From positions 70,057-134,056 of the forward strand of contig JAPPMU010000049.1 in NCBI GenBank assembly GCA_028873965.1: 64,000 bases of DNA. The letters are read 5' to 3'. Position numbers and translations under genes: made by a program. The notes under the pieces are model-generated. The model did not search any database. It was not told the origin of the DNA and worked only from the letters and a program-made list of their open reading frames with translations. Position 1 is the first letter of the stretch. Every line of letters starts with the position of its first letter. Origin of the DNA: Chloroflexota bacterium (lineage in GTDB: Bacteria; Chloroflexota; Dehalococcoidia; Lucifugimonadales; UBA3495). Of the stretch, positions 8,024 through 17,484 are shown piece after piece.

Positions 8024-9286
8024 GTGTCCACCGTTACCGAACCCGTAGCCATCCGCCTGCCGCCGCCGCGTTCCGAGACCGGCGTGGTGGGGTGGCTGCG
8101 CGCCAACCTGTTCAGCTCCTGGTTCAACACTGTGCTCACGGTGGTGGTAGGCGCGATCGCCGTCTGGGCCCTGTGGTTCGCCTTGCGCTGGCTCCTGGTA
8201 GATGCCGACTTCACGGTCGTGTCCACCCTGGGGGGCCTGCTGCTCATCGGCCAGTACAACACGGACCTTTCCTGCCCGGGCCAGAACTGTTTCTGGAGAC
8301 CGCAGGCCGCCCTGCTGCTGGTGACCATTCTGCTGGGAATGTCCTGGGCTATCGCCGGCAGCGGCCTCACCAAGCGTATCGCCATCGCCGTCGCCGTGGT
8401 GATCGCTCTGTTTGCGTTCCTGCCCTACAGCCTGGAGCGCATGGGGTGGGACGTGCGGTTGCTTCTGTTGGCCAACGTGCCGGCGTTGTTGCTGGGCTGG
8501 GCCCTGGCCCGCTACACGGCATTGGGCACCTGGCGCTGGGTTTCCATACTTGCCGTTGTCGCTTTTCTGTTGATCCTGGTACTCCTTCGCGGACTTCCCG
8601 GAGTTCCCGGCTTGCAGCCGGTCTCCGTGTTGCACTGGGGCGGGCTGATGCTGAACCTCTTGCTGGCGGTGGCCGGCATCGTCGTCAGCTTCCCCATCGG
8701 AATCGCGCTGGCCCTGGGGCGGCGCAGCCGGCTTCCCGTGGTCAAGCTGCTGTGCGTGGTGTTCATCGAGGTCTTTCGCGGCGTTCCCCTGATCACGCTG
8801 CTGTTCATGTCGCAGGTCCTGGTGCCTCTGGCCTTCCCGGAAAACTTCCCGCTCAACTCCCTGCTGCGCGCCGCCATCATTATCACCCTGTTCAGCGCAG
8901 CCTACATGGCGGAAAACATCCGCGGCGGATTGCAGGCCCTGCACCCTGGCCAGGCTGAGGCCGCCCGCGCCCTGGGCCTTCCCGGCTGGCAGACCACCCT
9001 CCTGATTTCCCTGCCGCAGGCCATCCGCAACGTCATCCCGGCCATCGTGGGCCAGTTCATCGCCCTGTTCAAGGACACCAGCCTGGTGTACATCATCGGG
9101 ATGCTGGACATCGTGGAGCTCAGCCGCAAGTTCGCCACCACCTACGTCGAAAACGGTATGCTCCCATATCTGGACGACGTGCACGAGGTGTTCATCTTTC
9201 TGGCGGTGGTGTTCTGGATTTTCTGCTTCGGCATGTCCTACGTCAGCGGTCGCATCGAGCGTCACCTGGGGGTCGGAGAGCGGTAG
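8024..9286 (+). CDS. aapM: Amino-acid ABC transporter permease, AapM-type
   Basis: Encodes 420 residues starting with GTG at 8024. It has a cytoplasmic N-terminal tail, at least eight membrane segments, and an EAA loop near residues 310-330 (EAARALGLPGWQTTLLISLP). FKDTSLVYIIG after the loop is typical of AapM/BztC. It pairs with the preceding permease to form the membrane channel. No clear terminator separates it from the small genes and the ATPase that follow on the same strand. Confidence 0.9.
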   Translation: MSTVTEPVAIRLPPPRSETGVVGWLRANLFSSWFNTVLTVVVGAIAVWALWFALRWLLVDADFTVVSTLGGLLLIGQYNTDLSCPGQNCFWRPQAALLLVTILLGMSWAIAGSGLTKRIAIAVAVVIALFAFLPYSLERMGWDVRLLLLANVPALLLGWALARYTALGTWRWVSILAVVAFLLILVLLRGLPGVPGLQPVSVLHWGGLMLNLLLAVAGIVVSFPIGIALALGRRSRLPVVKLLCVVFIEVFRGVPLITLLFMSQVLVPLAFPENFPLNSLLRAAIIITLFSAAYMAENIRGGLQALHPGQAEAARALGLPGWQTTLLISLPQAIRNVIPAIVGQFIALFKDTSLVYIIGMLDIVELSRKFATTYVENGMLPYLDDVHEVFIFLAVVFWIFCFGMSYVSGRIERHLGVGER

Positions 9287-9347
9287 GCGTGTTCCCGGCC
9301 GGCCAGCGTCCGTCTGCTAGAATACGCTCGTGCGGCGGCCAGGACGA

Positions 9348-9752
9348 ATGAAGAAGCGGTCCTTCACATGGTTTCTGCGCCTGCTGTTTTATGTCTTTCT
9401 GGACGCGGTCATCGGCGCGATAATCTATATCATCAGCATCGACGAAGCTGACTTGGCTCCCGGGCAGCTAGCCATTCGCATATTGACTGCCATGACCCTG
9501 GTCAGCGCAATTGTAGGAGGGCCGGACATCATGCTTTACTGGCAGGAATCAGGGCGACGCATTGCCGCTGAGCAACGCCTCGAAGCCGCCGAGCAGGAAC
9601 GGGACGAAGTTCAGGCCAAACTAGCCGAGCGCGACCGGCAAATCGACGAATTGCACGCTCGCATCCAGCGTTTGGAAGCCGAGCAGTCATCCCGGCAGCG
9701 CCACCGCCGTTCCCGCCGCCGCCACCTCCGACGCCAGAATGGCGACACGTAA
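9348..9752 (+). CDS. Small membrane protein with coiled-coil tail
   Basis: Encodes about 134 residues. AGGAC seven bases before the ATG at 9348 supports this start; a GTG at 9330 is the alternative. Two membrane helices occupy residues 10-65 (FLRLLFYVFLDAVIGAIIYI, then a second). Residues 75-115 form a charged coiled coil (EQERDEVQAKLAERDRQIDE). The end is very basic (RQRHRRSRRRHLRR). It sits inside the amino-acid transporter operon between permease and ATPase, which is unusual. Not recognised. Confidence 0.6.
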   Translation: MKKRSFTWFLRLLFYVFLDAVIGAIIYIISIDEADLAPGQLAIRILTAMTLVSAIVGGPDIMLYWQESGRRIAAEQRLEAAEQERDEVQAKLAERDRQIDELHARIQRLEAEQSSRQRHRRSRRRHLRRQNGDT

Positions 9753-9783
9753 GCGCGGCGCGTTGTGACCGGAAAGGGAAATC

Positions 9784-9978
9784 ATGCTTTACTGGCAGGA
9801 ATCTGGGCGACGCATCGCCGCCGAGCAGGAGCGGGATGAGGCTCAGGCCAAACTGGCCGAGCGTGACCGGCAAATCGACGAATTGCACGCTCGCATCCAG
9901 CGTTTGGAAGCCGAGCAGTCATCCCGGCAGCGCCATCGCCGTTCCCGCCGCCGTCACCTCCGACGCAACGGCCAGTAG
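9784..9978 (+). CDS. Tandem partial copy of the preceding gene (coiled-coil tail only)
   Basis: Encodes 64 residues that repeat the C-terminal half of the gene at 9348-9752 (from MLYWQESGRRIAAEQ to the basic end), without the membrane helices and with a seven-residue deletion after AAEQ. AAAGGGA upstream could serve as a ribosome site, so a soluble coiled-coil peptide may be made. The DNA identity between 9530-9735 and 9782-9972 is high, indicating a recent local duplication. It could equally be a non-functional remnant. Confidence 0.5.
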   Translation: MLYWQESGRRIAAEQERDEAQAKLAERDRQIDELHARIQRLEAEQSSRQRHRRSRRRHLRRNGQ

Positions 9979-10008
9979 CGCCGCACTCACCCCAACGGAG
10001 CGCACAAC

Positions 10009-10767
<759 letters not shown>

Positions 10768-10795
10768 GGAGTGTCGTCAAATTATCTCGTCATTC

Positions 10796-11006
10796 CGGCG
10801 AAAGAACGTCACCCCGTACTTGATACGGGGCCGGAATCCAGGCGTTTCCATACCCAAATCGTTCTGCAACAGCAAGTGATTCTGGATTCCCGCTTTCGCG
10901 GGAATGACGGAAGTGGAACGCTTTGACGCTTGGCAACTCAATTTGACGACACGCCCTAACTCACTTTCTCGTCATTCCGGTTTTCGCCGGAATCCAGGAT
11001 TCACTG
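10796..11006. repeat. Cluster of family B palindromes
   Basis: At least three copies of the short palindrome with core CGTCATTCCGG...CCGGAATCCAG occur here in both orientations (10796-10850, 10880-10912, 10970-11006). The first is composite: a second hairpin (CGTCACCCCG...CGGGG, from 10807) sits within its arms. The cluster fills the gap after the aap operon and may form transcript hairpins. No gene lies in 10768-11060. Confidence 0.75.
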
Positions 11007-11060
11007 GCTATCGTGTGAGCGAGCCCAGTAATTACTGGCAAATGGCAGGATAGAAAAGAG

Positions 11061-11255
11061 ATGGAACTGGCCAGAAAATTCGGGCGCTGGGTCTGGGCCG
11101 GCGGCAGCGACGAATCCCATTGGGCCCGCGAAAGGCGTCTGCCCTTCTGGGAGCATCCGTGGTTCACGCGCATTTACCGGATCGCGTTCGTCACCGGATG
11201 GGTGGCGGTTATCGCGTTCTTCCTGATCTGGAACCTGGTGTGGGCCACCCCCTGA
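11061..11255 (+). CDS. Small single-pass membrane protein
   Basis: Encodes 64 residues. The N-terminal half is soluble and rich in Trp and Arg (GRWVWAGGSDESHWARERR). One clear membrane helix follows (VTGWVAVIAFFLIWNLVW). A short AGATGG context gives no strong ribosome site. It is isolated between repeat clusters. The amphipathic start and one helix look protein-like, but no family is recognised. Confidence 0.45.
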   Translation: MELARKFGRWVWAGGSDESHWARERRLPFWEHPWFTRIYRIAFVTGWVAVIAFFLIWNLVWATP

Positions 11256-11311
11256 CGCCACGGGGCCACGCTCACGCAGGTAACTGTTCAGACTGGTGGT
11301 GGCCGCAACGG

Positions 11312-11417
11312 ACCAAATCCGTCATACCGGCTTTCGCCGGTATCCGGGAAATCTACCAACAGGCAGCCGCGGGTAGAGCAAGAACCTTCTGGATTCCGGC
11401 TCAAGGCCGGAATGACG
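11312..11417. repeat. Two facing family B palindromes
   Basis: CGTCATACCGG-CTTTCG-CCGGTATCCGGG (from 11318) and CTGGATTCCGG-CTCAAGG-CCGGAATGACG (to 11416) face each other across about 40 bases. Apart from these and a promoter, 11256-11544 holds nothing gene-like. Confidence 0.7.
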
Positions 11418-11472
11418 TGCCGCACACGGAGTCCCTCAATAAGTCTGAACAGTTACTCACGCGGCGATCCGT

Positions 11473-11502
11473 TTGCCCAGCCGCCGCCGCGCACGATAAA
11501 AT
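11473..11502 (+). promoter_or_regulatory. Candidate promoter of the LLM oxidoreductase gene
   Basis: TTGCCC (11473-11478), an 18-base spacer and TAAAAT (11497-11502) stand 42 bases before the ATG at 11545. The -10 box is strong; the -35 box is moderate. Confidence 0.45.
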
Positions 11503-11544
11503 CGGCGGAGCATCAACCCGTCCTTCGCTTACAGGAGCACAGCC

Positions 11545-12453
11545 ATGCCTGACCAACAGATGCAGATAGGGGTCGTTTTTCCCCAGACGGAAATTGGCTC
11601 CGACCCCGTCGCCGTGCGCGATTACGTGCAGGCGGCCGAGGAATTGGGTTACGCCCACATCATCGCTTACGACCACGTGCTGGGCGCGGACACTGCGTAC
11701 CACCAGCCGTGGACGGGCAGCTACACCAAGGACAGCATGTTCCACGAGATCTTCGTGGCCTTCGGCTACATGGCGGCCCTGACCACCAGCGTGGAGCTGG
11801 TCTCGGCGATCGTCATCCTCGGCCAGCGCCAGACCGCGCTGGTCGCCAAGCAGGCCGCGGAAGTGGACGTGCTCAGCGGTGGGCGGTTGCGCCTGGGGGT
11901 TGGCATAGGCTGGAACCCCGTGGAGTACGAAGCCCTGGGAGAAGACTTCTCGACCCGCGGCCGTCGCGCCGAAGAGCAAATGGAATTACTGCGCCGCCTG
12001 TGGACGGAAGAGGTCGTCGATTTCCACGGCCGGTACCACAACGTCACCAACGCCGGCATCAACCCCCTGCCGGTCCAGCGGCCGATCCCGTTGTGGATGG
12101 GCGCCGGCAGCCGCGCCCGTGGGCCGATCCCCACCGACCGCGTACTCAGCCGGGTGGGGCGGTGCGCCGACGGCTGGTTCCCCCAGTTCCAGTCCGACGA
12201 CCCGCAGGCGGCTACCGCCATCGCCAAAGTGCGCGACGCTGCGGCCGCCGCCGGACGCGATCCCGACGCCATCGGCATGGAGCCGCGGGTCAATTACTCT
12301 GACGGCGATCCCGAGTTCTGGCAGGCCCGGGCCGAGGAATGGCGCGGCATGGGCGCGTCGCACTTTTCCGTGAACACCATGTCCGCCAATCTGACCGGGG
12401 CTGACGCCCATATCAACGCCATTCGCGAATTCAAGGAAGTTATTTCCGGGTAA
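11545..12453 (+). CDS. LLM-class F420-dependent oxidoreductase
   Basis: Encodes 302 residues. It has the luciferase-like TIM-barrel pattern: IGVVFPQTEIGSDP start, AEELGYAHIIAYDHVLG, VSAIVILGQRQTALVAKQAAEVD, SGGRLRLGVGIGWN, and a late PIPLWMGAG strand. These match probable F420-dependent oxidoreductases of the TIGR03619 type, which reduce or hydroxylate small substrates with F420H2. FMN cannot be excluded as cofactor. AGGAGC lies just before the ATG. It stands alone with its own promoter. The substrate is unknown. Confidence 0.88.
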   Translation: MPDQQMQIGVVFPQTEIGSDPVAVRDYVQAAEELGYAHIIAYDHVLGADTAYHQPWTGSYTKDSMFHEIFVAFGYMAALTTSVELVSAIVILGQRQTALVAKQAAEVDVLSGGRLRLGVGIGWNPVEYEALGEDFSTRGRRAEEQMELLRRLWTEEVVDFHGRYHNVTNAGINPLPVQRPIPLWMGAGSRARGPIPTDRVLSRVGRCADGWFPQFQSDDPQAATAIAKVRDAAAAAGRDPDAIGMEPRVNYSDGDPEFWQARAEEWRGMGASHFSVNTMSANLTGADAHINAIREFKEVISG

Positions 12454-12459
12454 GCATTT

Positions 12460-12492
12460 CTCCGTCATTCCGGCGAAAGCGGGAATCCAGAA
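12460..12492. repeat. Family B palindrome
   Basis: One copy of the CGTCATTCCGGCGAAAGCGG-GAATCCAGA hairpin lies between the LLM gene and the Uma2-type gene. Confidence 0.7.
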
Positions 12493-12517
12493 TGTCGTTG
12501 TCGCAAAGGTTTGAGAG

Positions 12518-13198
12518 ATGGTTACGACCACGCCAAAAGAGCCGACCGTCGAGGCTCCTGATGCTCCCCATTACGAACCCGATATGCCCATGGCCTTCGG
12601 CAGCGAATTGCGCCTGAACTTGAAGGCCCTGGGCGTGGACGGAAGCGCCCCTGATTTCGGCGAGCGGCTTGTCCAGCTCACCCGGGACAACGAACCCTAC
12701 GACTTTCAGTTTTCCGCCCGGGGAGAGCTTATCGTAATGGCCCCGTCAGGCACTTTGAGCAACCGCGACGAGACCGTAATCAACGCTGACCTCGGTATGT
12801 GGGACCGGCGCAACCCCGGAGCGCACTTCTCCCAAACCGTCGGGTTCCGCCTTCCCAGCGGCGCGCAGTTGATGCCCGACGCCGCCTGGATCACTCAGGA
12901 GCGGTTCGACAATCTCACTGAGCGAGAGCTGTATGGCACCATTAACGGCGCGCCCGATTTCGTGGTGGAAGTCCGCTCCCGCAGCGATCGGCTACCGCCC
13001 CTCTTGGCGAAAATGGCGGAGTGGATGGAGGCCGGCGCCCGGCTGGGCTGGATGCTGGACGCCATTGACCGTCGCGTCTACGTCTTTCGCCGCGGGCGTG
13101 AGATGGAAATGCTGGAGGATCCGGCAGCGTTGGATGGGGAGGACGTCCTGCCGGGTTTCGCGTTTGAGGTAGGGCGACTGATGTTCGGGCATGAGTAA
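12518..13198 (+). CDS. Uma2-family (DUF820) putative endonuclease
   Basis: Encodes 226 residues. The restriction-endonuclease-like core is clear: PDAAWI (metal-binding Asp), then GAPDFVVEVRSRSD, whose E-x-R/S-S stands where PD-(D/E)XK nucleases have E-x-K, and KMAEWMEAGARLGWMLD. This is the Uma2 family, abundant in Cyanobacteria and Chloroflexota, often in many copies and without a known target. The N-terminal 40 residues are low-complexity. No operon partner. Confidence 0.8.
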   Translation: MVTTTPKEPTVEAPDAPHYEPDMPMAFGSELRLNLKALGVDGSAPDFGERLVQLTRDNEPYDFQFSARGELIVMAPSGTLSNRDETVINADLGMWDRRNPGAHFSQTVGFRLPSGAQLMPDAAWITQERFDNLTERELYGTINGAPDFVVEVRSRSDRLPPLLAKMAEWMEAGARLGWMLDAIDRRVYVFRRGREMEMLEDPAALDGEDVLPGFAFEVGRLMFGHE

Positions 13199-13216
13199 CC
13201 GCCACAGGGTAATTTC

Positions 13217-13308
13217 GTCAGAATCAGGATTTACTGGATTTCAGGATTTTCGGGATTACACTTCCCTAATCCTGCCAATTTAATAATCTTGAAAATCCTG
13301 CTTCTGAC
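13217..13308. repeat. Repeat family A, copy 1 (short form)
   Basis: A 92-bp palindromic element. The outer arms are GTCAGAATCAGGATT and AATCCTGCTTCTGAC. Internal segments (GGATTTCAGGATT / AATCCTGCCAATTT) pair as inner arms. It lies between the Uma2-type gene and the SDR. Confidence 0.85.
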
Positions 13309-13349
13309 GGATGACCGCAACCATTTTCATGCTGCATAAGGAGACAACT

Positions 13350-14114
13350 ATGGGCAGGCTAGACGGTAAGGTCGCTCTCATCAGCGGCGGCGCGCGCGGT
13401 CAGGGCGCGGTGGAGGCCAGGATGTTCGCCGCCGAGGGCGCGAGCGTGGTGTTTGGTGACATCCTGGACGACGAGGGTCGGAGGGTGGAGGCTGAAATCA
13501 GGGAACTGGGCGGCCAGGCCACCTACGTCCACCTGGACGTAACCAGCGAGTCCGACTGGCAGACTGCGGTCGATGCCGCCGTTTCCGAATACGGCAAGCT
13601 CAACGTGCTGGTGAACAACGCCGGCATCGTGCTGGGGCGCAGCATCGAGGAAATGACTGTCGAGGAATGGGACCGCCTTTTCGACGTCAACGCCAAGGGC
13701 GTTTTCCTGGGCACCAAGACCTCCCTGCCCGCCTTGCGAGAAGCCGGCGGCGGGAGCATTGTGAACATATCCTCCACGGCCGGCTTGGTGGGCAACGATT
13801 ACAACCTCGCCGGTTACAGCAGCACCAAGGGGGCCGTGCGGCTTTTCACCAAGTCCACCGCCATCCAGCACGCCAGCGAGGGTATTCGCTGCAACTCCGT
13901 GCATCCCGGCCCGATCGACACACCCATGTTGCAGGAGTCCCGCGCCAATCGCGGCAGCGGGCTCAGCGACGAGGAGCAGCGCCGGCGCGTACCCCTGGGT
14001 CGCATCGGCAGGCCCGAGGATATTGCCTACGCCGTGGTCTATCTGGCGTCCGACGAAGCATCGTTCGTCACCGGGAGCGAGGTTGTCGTGGACGGCGGGC
14101 GCACCGCCATGTAA
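13350..14114 (+). CDS. SDR family NAD(P)-dependent oxidoreductase
   Basis: Encodes 254 residues. The Rossmann start (VALISGGARGQG), NNAG at about 90, the catalytic Ser (NISSTAG), Tyr-Lys (YSSTKGA) and the C-terminal VVVDGGRTAM are all present. This is a classical short-chain dehydrogenase. AAGGAG six bases before the ATG at 13350 sets the start. It is likely an alcohol, steroid or 3-hydroxyacyl type enzyme; the substrate cannot be told. It stands alone between a family A repeat and tRNA-Pro. Confidence 0.9.
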   Translation: MGRLDGKVALISGGARGQGAVEARMFAAEGASVVFGDILDDEGRRVEAEIRELGGQATYVHLDVTSESDWQTAVDAAVSEYGKLNVLVNNAGIVLGRSIEEMTVEEWDRLFDVNAKGVFLGTKTSLPALREAGGGSIVNISSTAGLVGNDYNLAGYSSTKGAVRLFTKSTAIQHASEGIRCNSVHPGPIDTPMLQESRANRGSGLSDEEQRRRVPLGRIGRPEDIAYAVVYLASDEASFVTGSEVVVDGGRTAM

Positions 14115-14163
14115 CGCAAAAGGCGCCCCGGGGGACGCCCTGCCTGTTGAGGCTTGTTGGAAA

Positions 14164-14240
14164 TGGTCGGGGCGGCCAGATTCGAACTGGCGACCCCCTG
14201 CACCCCATGCAGGTGCGCTACCGGGCTGCGCTACGCCCCG
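14164..14240 (-). tRNA. tRNA-Pro (anticodon GGG)
   Basis: A 77-base cloverleaf with CCA encoded. The acceptor stem CGGGGCG pairs with CGCCCCG plus discriminator A. The D-loop contains AGCCCGGTAGC. The anticodon stem CCTGC/GCAGG closes the loop ATGGGGT, giving anticodon GGG, which reads CCC and CCU proline codons. The T-arm contains GTTCGAATC. It is transcribed opposite to its neighbours. Confidence 0.95.
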
Positions 14241-14351
14241 CCCCGACCCTTTCAGGGTACCATCCCCACTGACAATTGGCAAACTCGCTGGTATTGCCAG
14301 TGATTATTCAGAGCATTACCTGCTAGCATTACCGCGTATCCCGACCACACC

Positions 14352-15038
14352 ATGAACGGCGATTGCTACAGCATCCTTGGCGTGCCGGCGGCGGCCACGA
14401 CGGAAGAAATCCGCGCCGCCTACCGCCGGCTGGCCCGGCGGTATCATCCGGACCTCAACGCCGGGCCCGAAGCTGAAGCCCGCATGAAAGAGATCAATCA
14501 GGCGTACGCCACCCTGTCTGATCCGCAGCGCCGCCGCCACTACGATATATACGGGGTAAGCGAGCCGCCGGCCGCCGAGCCACGCCGCCAGAGTCAGCGC
14601 AATGCTGCCCGCCCCAGCGCAACTCGTCCCTCGCGTCCTCGTACCTATTCACCGTCATCCCCCCAGCGTGGTGAGGATCTTGAAGCCGCCCTCCTGATTA
14701 CAGGCCGGGAGGCGAGACAGGGAATGCGCAAAGTATTCCCGGTTACGCGCACGGAGACCTGTCAGCGTTGCCGGGGGACCGGATTCGAGCCGGAGGAGAC
14801 CCTGGAGGCAGGTCAGTGTTGGCGGTGTGCCGGAGAACAGCGGTTGCGGCGGGATTTGTGGCTCAGCGCCACCATACCCGCCGGCGTCGCTGATGGCCGT
14901 CGCCTCCGTCTCCGCGGGCAGGGGAACGCGGGGTTGGACGGCGGAGCCAGCGGGCACATCTACATCACCGTTCGCGTGGCTGAGCACACCAAGCTGCGCC
15001 AAGCCATTTCCTTCGTGCTGCGCCACCTCTTCCGCTAG
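14352..15038 (+). CDS. Short DnaJ-like co-chaperone with half a zinc finger
   Basis: Encodes 228 residues. The J domain (residues 1-70) has the HPD motif (RYHPDLN) needed to stimulate DnaK ATPase. A Ser/Arg/Pro-rich linker follows. The middle carries only two of the four CxxCxGxG-type repeats of DnaJ (CQRCRGTG, and a degenerate CWRCAGEQ). The end ([20 protein letters not shown]) matches the C-terminal substrate-binding domain of DnaJ. At 228 residues it is much shorter than DnaJ (about 370), so this is an accessory J protein rather than the main DnaJ. Confidence 0.82.
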   Translation: MNGDCYSILGVPAAATTEEIRAAYRRLARRYHPDLNAGPEAEARMKEINQAYATLSDPQRRRHYDIYGVSEPPAAEPRRQSQRNAARPSATRPSRPRTYSPSSPQRGEDLEAALLITGREARQGMRKVFPVTRTETCQRCRGTGFEPEETLEAGQCWRCAGEQRLRRDLWLSATIPAGVADGRRLRLRGQGNAGLDGGASGHIYITVRVAEHTKLRQAISFVLRHLFR

Positions 15039-15301
15039 CGTGGCGGCTTGGACGGCTGTTCAGAGTCCGGTGGACTCGTCCCACGCACGAGGTCTGGAGT
15101 AGGTTCATCGAACGGTATCCCCTCGGCCATGGCTTGCAACCGTCGCTGGTTCCACTCACGCCAGGCAGCGTCGGCTTCTTCCCGCCCTACTGCCTGTCCT
15201 TCTTTCCGTCCTTCCTCACGTCCCTCCTCTCGTCCCTCCACACGCCCTTCCTCTCGTCCCTCTTTACGTGTCTTCTGTCGGAAAATTGCGGCGAAAACCA
15301 T
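15035..15301 (-). pseudogene. Truncated, frameshifted copy of the 15400-15900 gene
   Basis: The open frame from 15301 encodes about 88 residues and repeats the C-terminal half of the neighbouring gene (MVFAAIFRQKTRKEG, then REEG repeats, then FDEPTPD). The DNA similarity continues upstream to about 15350, but one inserted base there breaks the frame to the membrane part. It looks like a tandem duplication that lost its start. A soluble peptide could still be made from the ATG at 15301. Confidence 0.55.
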
Positions 15302-15399
15302 GGCGACTCCTTCGACCAGGATCGAGGCTGAGCACGATCCAGAAACGCGCTGCGGACGCAGCGTTCGCCGGCGGATGTCGCCGCCGGTCCGCTAGGCTC

Positions 15400-15900
15400 T
15401 CACGTTGTTTTTCCGTTCCTAGAATCGGGAGTAGGCTCGTCAAACGGCTTACCCTCGGCGATGGCTTCCTCGCGGCGCCGGTTCCACTCACGCCAGGCAG
15501 CGTCGGCTTCTTCCCGCCCTACTGCCTGTCCTTCTTTCCGTCCTTCCTCACGTCCTTCCTCTCGTCCCTCCTCTCGTCCCTCCACACGCCCTTCCTCTCG
15601 TCCCTCTTTACGTGTCTTCTGTCGGAAAATTGCGGCGAAAACCATAGCGACTCCTTCGACCAGGATCGGGCTGAATATGATCCAGAACCCGGCGGCGTAC
15701 ACAACATCGCCCATGATAGCCGATGGCGTGTCTTGCCACGATGAAATGGCAGCGTCTATCGCGTGAACGTAGACATAGAAAAGAGTGGTGGCGATGAAAA
15801 AGACGCTGAACGTCCAGAAGTGGGGCCTGATGCGTCGCACCGGCACGGTGAAGATCGACGCTCGTTCCGCATCGTCATCGTAGCGAATTGTGTTGTTCAC
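15400..15900 (-). CDS. Two-helix membrane protein with REEG-repeat tail
   Basis: Encodes 166 residues. Two membrane helices (residues 27-47 and 66-92) are followed by a highly charged tail of repeated R-E-E-G/K-E-G units (from REEGRVEGREEGREE), then AWREWNRRR and an acidic end. The repeat units give a purine-skewed run in the DNA. Tails of this kind are common in Chloroflexota and cyanobacterial hypothetical proteins. No function is known. A partial tandem copy lies downstream. Confidence 0.6.
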   Translation of the reverse strand: MNNTIRYDDDAERASIFTVPVRRIRPHFWTFSVFFIATTLFYVYVHAIDAAISSWQDTPSAIMGDVVYAAGFWIIFSPILVEGVAMVFAAIFRQKTRKEGREEGRVEGREEGREEGREEGRKEGQAVGREEADAAWREWNRRREEAIAEGKPFDEPTPDSRNGKTT

Positions 15901-15951
15901 ATCCTAAATCCTGTGAGTGTTGTCCATCAAGGTCGGGTTTACCGATGCCGG

Positions 15952-17484
15952 TCAGATCAGCTCCCGAGCGCGGTATTGCAGCGCCTCCGCGAGATGCGCC
16001 GGTCCGATCCGTTCGGCTCCGGCGAGATCGGCAACCGTGCGCGCCACCTTGACCACCCGGTGCAACGCCCGGGCCGAAAGGTCGAGCTGCTGCGAGGCCC
16101 GCTGCAACAGCGCCTGCGCGTCATCCTGCAGATGGCAATGCTCCCAGATCATTGATCCGGACATTTCGGCGTTGGACAGCCCGCGCGTCTCCAATACCTC
16201 GGCAAATCGCCTCTCCTGGATGACGCGCGCCGCGACCACGCGCTCCCGGACTGCCGCCGAACTCTCCGCCTCCGCCCGACCCAACAGGCTGTCGTATTCC
16301 ACCGGCGGCACCTCCACGAAGATGTCGATGCGTTCCAGCAGCGGACCGCTGATGCGCCGCTGGTACCGGGCCCGTGCCGACGGGCTGCATACGCACTCCT
16401 TGCGCGGATGCGACGCGTAGCCGCACGGGCATGGGTTCATCGCCCCCGCCAGCATGAAGCTTGCCGGATAGGTCACCGTTCCGCTGACCCGCGTGATGGT
16501 CACCGTTTTGTCCTCCAGGGGCTGCCGCAGCGATTCCAGCGCGGCGTGTCCGAATTCCGGCAGCTCGTCCAGGAAAAGCACGCCCCGATGGCTCAGCGTG
16601 ATCTCGCCGGGGCGCAGCATCCGGCCACCGCCCACCAGGCCGGCGTTGGATATCGTGTAGTGCGGGGCGCGAAACGGTCGCTGGGCTACCAGCGGGCTGT
16701 CCGGCGGCAGGTTGCCGCTCACGCTGTAGATCTTGGTGACGTCCAGCGCCTCGTCGGGGGTCAGGTAGGGCAGGATGCCGGGCAGCGCGCGGGCCAGCAG
16801 GGTCTTGCCCGAACCCGGCGGGCCGCTCAGCAGGATGTTATGGAAACCGGCCGCAGCCACTTCCAACGCTCGCTTGGCGTGGTCCTGCCCCCGGATGTGG
16901 CATAGATCGGTGCTCCCGGGCTGTTCACGGTTTCCGTTGAGGTGCACGCCGTTTTGCGGGAACGGGGAAATCGCCGCCTCGCCCTGCAGGTGGGACAGCA
17001 GTTGCGCCAACGTATCCACGGGATACACCCGTACTCCATCCACCAGGGCCGCTTCGGGCGCGTCTACCGCCGGCACGTACACTGAACTTATGCCCTGATC
17101 CCGGGCCACGGAAACCATCGGCAGTATGCCGGCGGTGTGGCGCAGCCCGCCGTCCAGCGACAACTCGCCGAGGAATATGGCCGACTCCGCGGTGGGCGGC
17201 GCCTGTCCGGTGCTGAGCAATATACCCACCGCGATGGGCAGGTCGTAGGCCGGCCCGGCCTTCTTCAGGTCGGCCGGCGCCAGGTTTACGGTGATGCGCC
17301 GCATGGGAAACTCGCAACCGCTGTTGCGCAGCGCCGCCCGCACCCGCTCCTTGGCCTCCTGCACCGCCGTGTCCGGGAGTCCAACGATGTGGAAAGCCGG
17401 CAGTCCCGGCGAAATATCTGTCTCCGCTTGAATTATCTGGCCGTCCAACCCAATGACGGCGCACGTCTGAGCAGTTGCCAACAT
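15952..17484 (-). CDS. YifB/ComM family Mg-chelatase-like AAA ATPase
   Basis: Encodes 510 residues from the ATG at 17484, with GGAGGA seven bases upstream. The N-terminal Lon-S5-like domain (GLPAFHIVGLPDTAVQEAKE, ITVNLAPADLKKAG) is followed by an AAA+ domain with Walker A (LSGPPGSGKTLLARAL), Walker B (GVLFLDELPEF) and a C-terminal Mg-chelatase segment (four-Cys stretch CPCGYASHPRKECVC). Family members such as ComM act as hexameric helicases promoting branch migration during transformation; the role elsewhere is less sure. Full family length. Confidence 0.92.
   Translation of the reverse strand: MLATAQTCAVIGLDGQIIQAETDISPGLPAFHIVGLPDTAVQEAKERVRAALRNSGCEFPMRRITVNLAPADLKKAGPAYDLPIAVGILLSTGQAPPTAESAIFLGELSLDGGLRHTAGILPMVSVARDQGISSVYVPAVDAPEAALVDGVRVYPVDTLAQLLSHLQGEAAISPFPQNGVHLNGNREQPGSTDLCHIRGQDHAKRALEVAAAGFHNILLSGPPGSGKTLLARALPGILPYLTPDEALDVTKIYSVSGNLPPDSPLVAQRPFRAPHYTISNAGLVGGGRMLRPGEITLSHRGVLFLDELPEFGHAALESLRQPLEDKTVTITRVSGTVTYPASFMLAGAMNPCPCGYASHPRKECVCSPSARARYQRRISGPLLERIDIFVEVPPVEYDSLLGRAEAESSAAVRERVVAARVIQERRFAEVLETRGLSNAEMSGSMIWEHCHLQDDAQALLQRASQQLDLSARALHRVVKVARTVADLAGAERIGPAHLAEALQYRARELI

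Noticed and set aside
7373-9265. A 630-residue open frame on the minus strand across the transporter permeases
   Set aside because: The product is Gln/His/Gly-rich low complexity, has no domain, and lies opposite two clear membrane permeases.
14164-14240. tRNA-Met because the loop contains CAT
   Set aside because: The CAT lies at the stem-loop junction on the other strand; the seven-base loop ATGGGGT places GGG at positions 34-36, and the body matches tRNA-Pro.
15181-15280. Tandem CGTCC/TCTCGTCCCTCC tract as a DNA-level microsatellite
   Set aside because: It is explained by the REEG amino-acid repeats of the minus-strand genes.
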